Of a stretch of 64,000 nucleotides of DNA, positions 62,284 to 64,000 are shown piece by piece (position 1 is the stretch's first letter; every line of letters begins with the position of its first letter). A program made the position numbers and the translations under genes. This stretch comes from Phytohabitans maris (GTDB lineage Bacteria > Actinomycetota > Actinomycetes > Mycobacteriales > Micromonosporaceae). The notes beneath the pieces were generated by a model. That model worked only from the letters and a program-made list of their open reading frames with translations, made no database searches and had not been told where the DNA came from. The DNA lies in the NCBI RefSeq assembly GCF_031085175.1, contig NZ_JAVHUY010000020.1:97282-161281 (forward strand), written 5' to 3'.

Positions 62284-62538
62284 ATGGACTGGCGCCACCA
62301 TGCTGCCTGCCGCGACGAGGACCCGGAGCTGTTCTTCCCGATTGGGACGTCCGGCCCGGCGCTCCTGCAGGTCGAGCAGGCGAAGGCCGTCTGCCGGCGC
62401 TGCTCCGTGACCGACGAGTGCCTGCAGTGGGCGCTCGACTCCGGTCAGGACGCCGGCGTCTGGGGCGGGATGAGCGAAGAGGAGCGACGCGCCGTCAAGC
62501 GTCGCGGCGGCCTGCGGGTCCGCGCTCACTCCGCCTGA
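62284..62538 (+). CDS. WhiB-family Fe-S regulator, WhiB1/WblE type
   Basis: 84 residues, ATG at 62284. The four cluster cysteines are C9 (MDWRHHAAC), C37, C40 and C46 (AVCRRCSVTDEC). The GVWGGMSEEERRAVKRR turn and basic tail are typical. It holds a [4Fe-4S] cluster that reacts with NO/O2 and works with the primary sigma factor. The N-terminus MDWRH and RDEDPELFFPIG point to the WhiB1/WblE subgroup, normally essential. A strong terminator lies 25 bp beyond the stop. Confidence 0.92.
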   Translation: MDWRHHAACRDEDPELFFPIGTSGPALLQVEQAKAVCRRCSVTDECLQWALDSGQDAGVWGGMSEEERRAVKRRGGLRVRAHSA

Positions 62539-62560
62539 CAAAACAGCACCACACACAGCA

Positions 62561-62593
62561 TCAACGCCCCGGGCTCCAGGCCACCGGGGCGTT
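62561..62593 (+). terminator. Rho-independent terminator of whiB
   Basis: CGCCCCGG (62563-62570) pairs with CCGGGGCG (62582-62589), 11-base loop, followed by TTTT. Twenty-five bases after the whiB stop. Confidence 0.85.
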
Positions 62594-62688
62594 TTGCTTG
62601 CCCGGCTCTTTCGGCGGACCCGGCTCTCTCGCCCTGGCCCCCGGGCGCTCTCTCCCCCTGGCCCCCGGCTCCTCCCCGCGCTCTTCCC

Positions 62689-62756
62689 GCAGGACCGGCT
62701 CGCGCGCAGGACCGGCTCGCGGGCACGACCGGCTCGCCCGCACGACCGGCCCAGCA
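62689..62756. repeat. Tandem repeat, four 17-bp units
   Basis: Units: GCAGGACCGGCTCGCGC, GCAGGACCGGCTCGCGG, GCACGACCGGCTCGCCC and a diverged GCACGACCGGCCCAGCA, head to tail. No coding sense. Confidence 0.8.
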
Positions 62757-62831
62757 TCAAGGCCCCCCTCCCACAGTCCCGGACCGCCCCCCGGCCACCC
62801 CGGACCTGCCCTTGATGCCCGGGCCGGTCGT

Positions 62832-62870
62832 GCACGCGCGGGACCGCCCCCGAGACCGTCCCGCGCGTGC
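62832..62870. repeat. Hairpin with perfect 13-bp GC arms
   Basis: GCACGCGCGGGAC (62832-62844) and GTCCCGCGCGTGC (62858-62870), 13-base loop. It lies about 240 bp past the whiB terminator; possible second transcription barrier. Confidence 0.65.
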
Positions 62871-62993
62871 GAGAAGGACGCCCAGAGGCGCGGTCGGGGC
62901 GTCCCTCTGGGATGAGGAGCCCAGAGACCGCCCCCCTGATACAGGTCCGCTCCACAAACCGCAGCCGGCGGCGCGGCGCAGGGGTGATGGGCT

Positions 62994-63020
62994 GTGATCG
63001 AAGCTCCCTTCTAGTCGTTA
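62994..63020. repeat. Left half of dispersed palindrome copy 5, interrupted by the IS element
   Basis: GTGATCGAAGCTCCC followed by TTCTAGTCGTTA, equal in layout to the left arm and loop of the intact copies. The right arm is absent because the IS element begins at 63021 in the loop; it should lie just beyond the window edge. Confidence 0.75.
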
Positions 63021-63999
63021 GAGGGCATCTGATCTATAACTGACAGATAATGTCCGTATTTGTTGGGGTGGTGCGCCACGTCGATGTTGATTCTCCGGTT
63101 AACCGCCGGGACATGTTGTCGATCATTGCCCAGAGAATCATCGTCCGGGATCGGGCCGGGTCGGCCTCGTAGTCCCGGACCAGCCGGCGATGAAGCATCA
63201 GCCAGCCCAAGGTCCGCTCGATCGCCCACCGCTTGGGTTGCGGTTTGAACCCGCGCTGGTCGGGATCCTTGGTCACCACCACGACATCGATGCCGTGTGC
63301 CGCGCCCTGGTCGATGACGCTCTGCTTGTAGCCGGCATCCACCCACACCCTGACCACATCTGGTCGGTGGGCGGCGAGCTCGTCGACCACGTATCGGCCG
63401 CCGGCCGTGTCGTGCACACTCGCCGCAGTGACCAACACGACCAGCAGCAGGCCGAGCACGTCTGTGGCGATGTGCCGTTTCCGGCCCTTGATCCGCTTGC
63501 CGGCGTCGATTCCTTGCGATGACTCTGGAACATTGTTGGAGGTCTTGACCGTCTGCGCGTCGATGATCGCCGCGCTGGGCTCCTCGGCCCGCCCGGCGGC
63601 CCGCCGCACCCTGCGGCGCAGCGCCTCGTGGATCGCTTCAGTCGTGCCGTCCTTTTCCCACAACGCATAGTAGTGGTAAACCGTCTTATGTGGAGGGAAG
63701 TCGTGCGGCAGGTACTCCCATGGAATCCCGGTCCGGTTGATGTACAGGACCGCGTTCACGATCTCGCGTAGGTCATGTTGTATCGGCGCTATCCCCAACC
63801 CGACCCGGTCCGCCCGCCACCGCGTCAGGATCGGCTCGATCAACGCCCAGCGCGCGTCGGACAGGTCGGTTCGGTACGGGCGTCGGGAAGCGGTCACCCA
63901 CGTGCTGTACCAGACCAGATGGACTACGTGTGGGATGTTGTTTTCGAATACATCGTCGCGCCTATACCAAATTATCCCGTATTGAGATCAGATGCCCTC
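63021..63999. mobile_element. Complete IS5-family insertion sequence (about 979 bp)
   Basis: Perfect terminal inverted repeats GAGGGCATCTGATCT (63021-63035) and AGATCAGATGCCCTC (63985-63999) enclose one intact transposase gene. The left flank ends in TTA and the base after the right end is T, consistent with a 2-3 bp TA or TNA target duplication that cannot be completed at the window edge. Ends and gene intact, so the copy may be active and recent. Confidence 0.9.
63034..63897 (-). CDS. IS5-family DDE transposase
   Basis: 287 residues, full length. N-terminal DUF4096-type part (YRTDLSDARWALIEPIL, GIPWEYLPHDFPPHKTVYHYY). DDE set: D in AIIDAQTVKT (about 113), D in VWVDAGYKQS (about 186) and E in WAIERTLGWLMLHRRL (about 231). 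The C-terminus ends one base before the left inverted repeat would close, so the gene nearly fills the element. It cuts and pastes or copies the element by strand transfer. Confidence 0.94.
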   Translation of the reverse strand: MTASRRPYRTDLSDARWALIEPILTRWRADRVGLGIAPIQHDLREIVNAVLYINRTGIPWEYLPHDFPPHKTVYHYYALWEKDGTTEAIHEALRRRVRRAAGRAEEPSAAIIDAQTVKTSNNVPESSQGIDAGKRIKGRKRHIATDVLGLLLVVLVTAASVHDTAGGRYVVDELAAHRPDVVRVWVDAGYKQSVIDQGAAHGIDVVVVTKDPDQRGFKPQPKRWAIERTLGWLMLHRRLVRDYEADPARSRTMILWAMIDNMSRRLTGESTSTWRTTPTNTDIICQL

Positions 64000-64000
64000 T

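Larger units (their letters stand above)
62594..63020. other. Non-coding GC-rich region with repeats between whiB and the IS element
   Basis: No gene supported; the open frames here are low-complexity Pro/Arg/Gly. It holds a four-copy 17-bp tandem repeat, a 13-bp-arm hairpin, a CCCAGAGG/CCTCTGGG pair and the left half of a dispersed palindrome (62994-63020). Confidence 0.7.

Overview
High-GC actinobacterial chromosome segment, most likely from a filamentous actinomycete of the Micromonosporaceae type. The evidence is the strong G/C third-position bias, many GTG starts with 4-base overlaps, a fused E2-E1 2-oxoglutarate enzyme (kgd), a conservon (cvn-type) GTPase operon, Ni-superoxide dismutase with its own S26 protease, and a WhiB1/WblE-type WhiB protein. 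The genus cannot be fixed from sequence alone.

Layout. 1-16 kb is core and housekeeping: a partial DUF4097 protein, an ornithine-lipid-type acyltransferase pair (olsB-olsA like), an ABC exporter, kgd, a DUF6104 small protein, pirin, cytochrome bd oxidase (cydAB), a secreted CE4 deacetylase with CBM2, an SDR/TetR divergent pair, a beta-helix lipoprotein and another SDR. 16.6-20.8 kb is an unusual translationally coupled operon: a two-domain phosphotransferase-like protein, a radical SAM enzyme and a dGTPase-like HD protein. 20.9-26.4 kb has a small membrane-anchored protein, a cupin, a K+ channel with RCK domain, and a VWA/MoxR pair. 26.4-32.7 kb is a conservon: a membrane sensor-like protein, NIT-HAMP-HATPase sensor, roadblock, DUF742, GTPase and an accessory gene, behind a hairpin-rich leader. 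33.5-40.5 kb is a chitin/GlcNAc island: RpiR regulator, SIS protein, NgcEFG-type ABC transporter, secreted GH16+CBM5/12 protein and GlcNAc-kinase-like protein, with an operator-like inverted repeat at the regulator. 40.9-43.2 kb pairs an ECF sigma factor with a PAS-GGDEF-EAL protein. 43.4-46.9 kb is a compact three-gene set that looks like an ABC three-component conflict system: PD-(D/E)XK-type effector, winged-helix-like middle component, SMC-like ATPase. 47-63 kb returns to metabolism and regulation: pta-ackA, MmpL, two paralogous alpha/beta hydrolases around a sirtuin, an MDR dehydrogenase, malic enzyme, sodX/sodN, GNAT, RsbW-like ATPase, GntR, a lipid kinase and whiB. The window ends in a complete IS5-family element (63021-63999).

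Two signals run across the window. A dispersed 50-60 bp palindrome family occurs in four intact copies (12869, 33444, 46884, 53623), all just beyond gene 3' ends. A fifth copy at 62994 is cut in its loop by the IS element. Second, the hydrolase gene at 52693 contains an extreme G/C homopolymer block (52746-52827) that separates its signal peptide and its catalytic domain into different frames; this is either an assembly fault or a slippage locus.

The best candidates for little-described systems are the phosphotransferase/radical SAM/HD operon and the ABC three-component set. Functions given for both are inferred from motifs and gene order.
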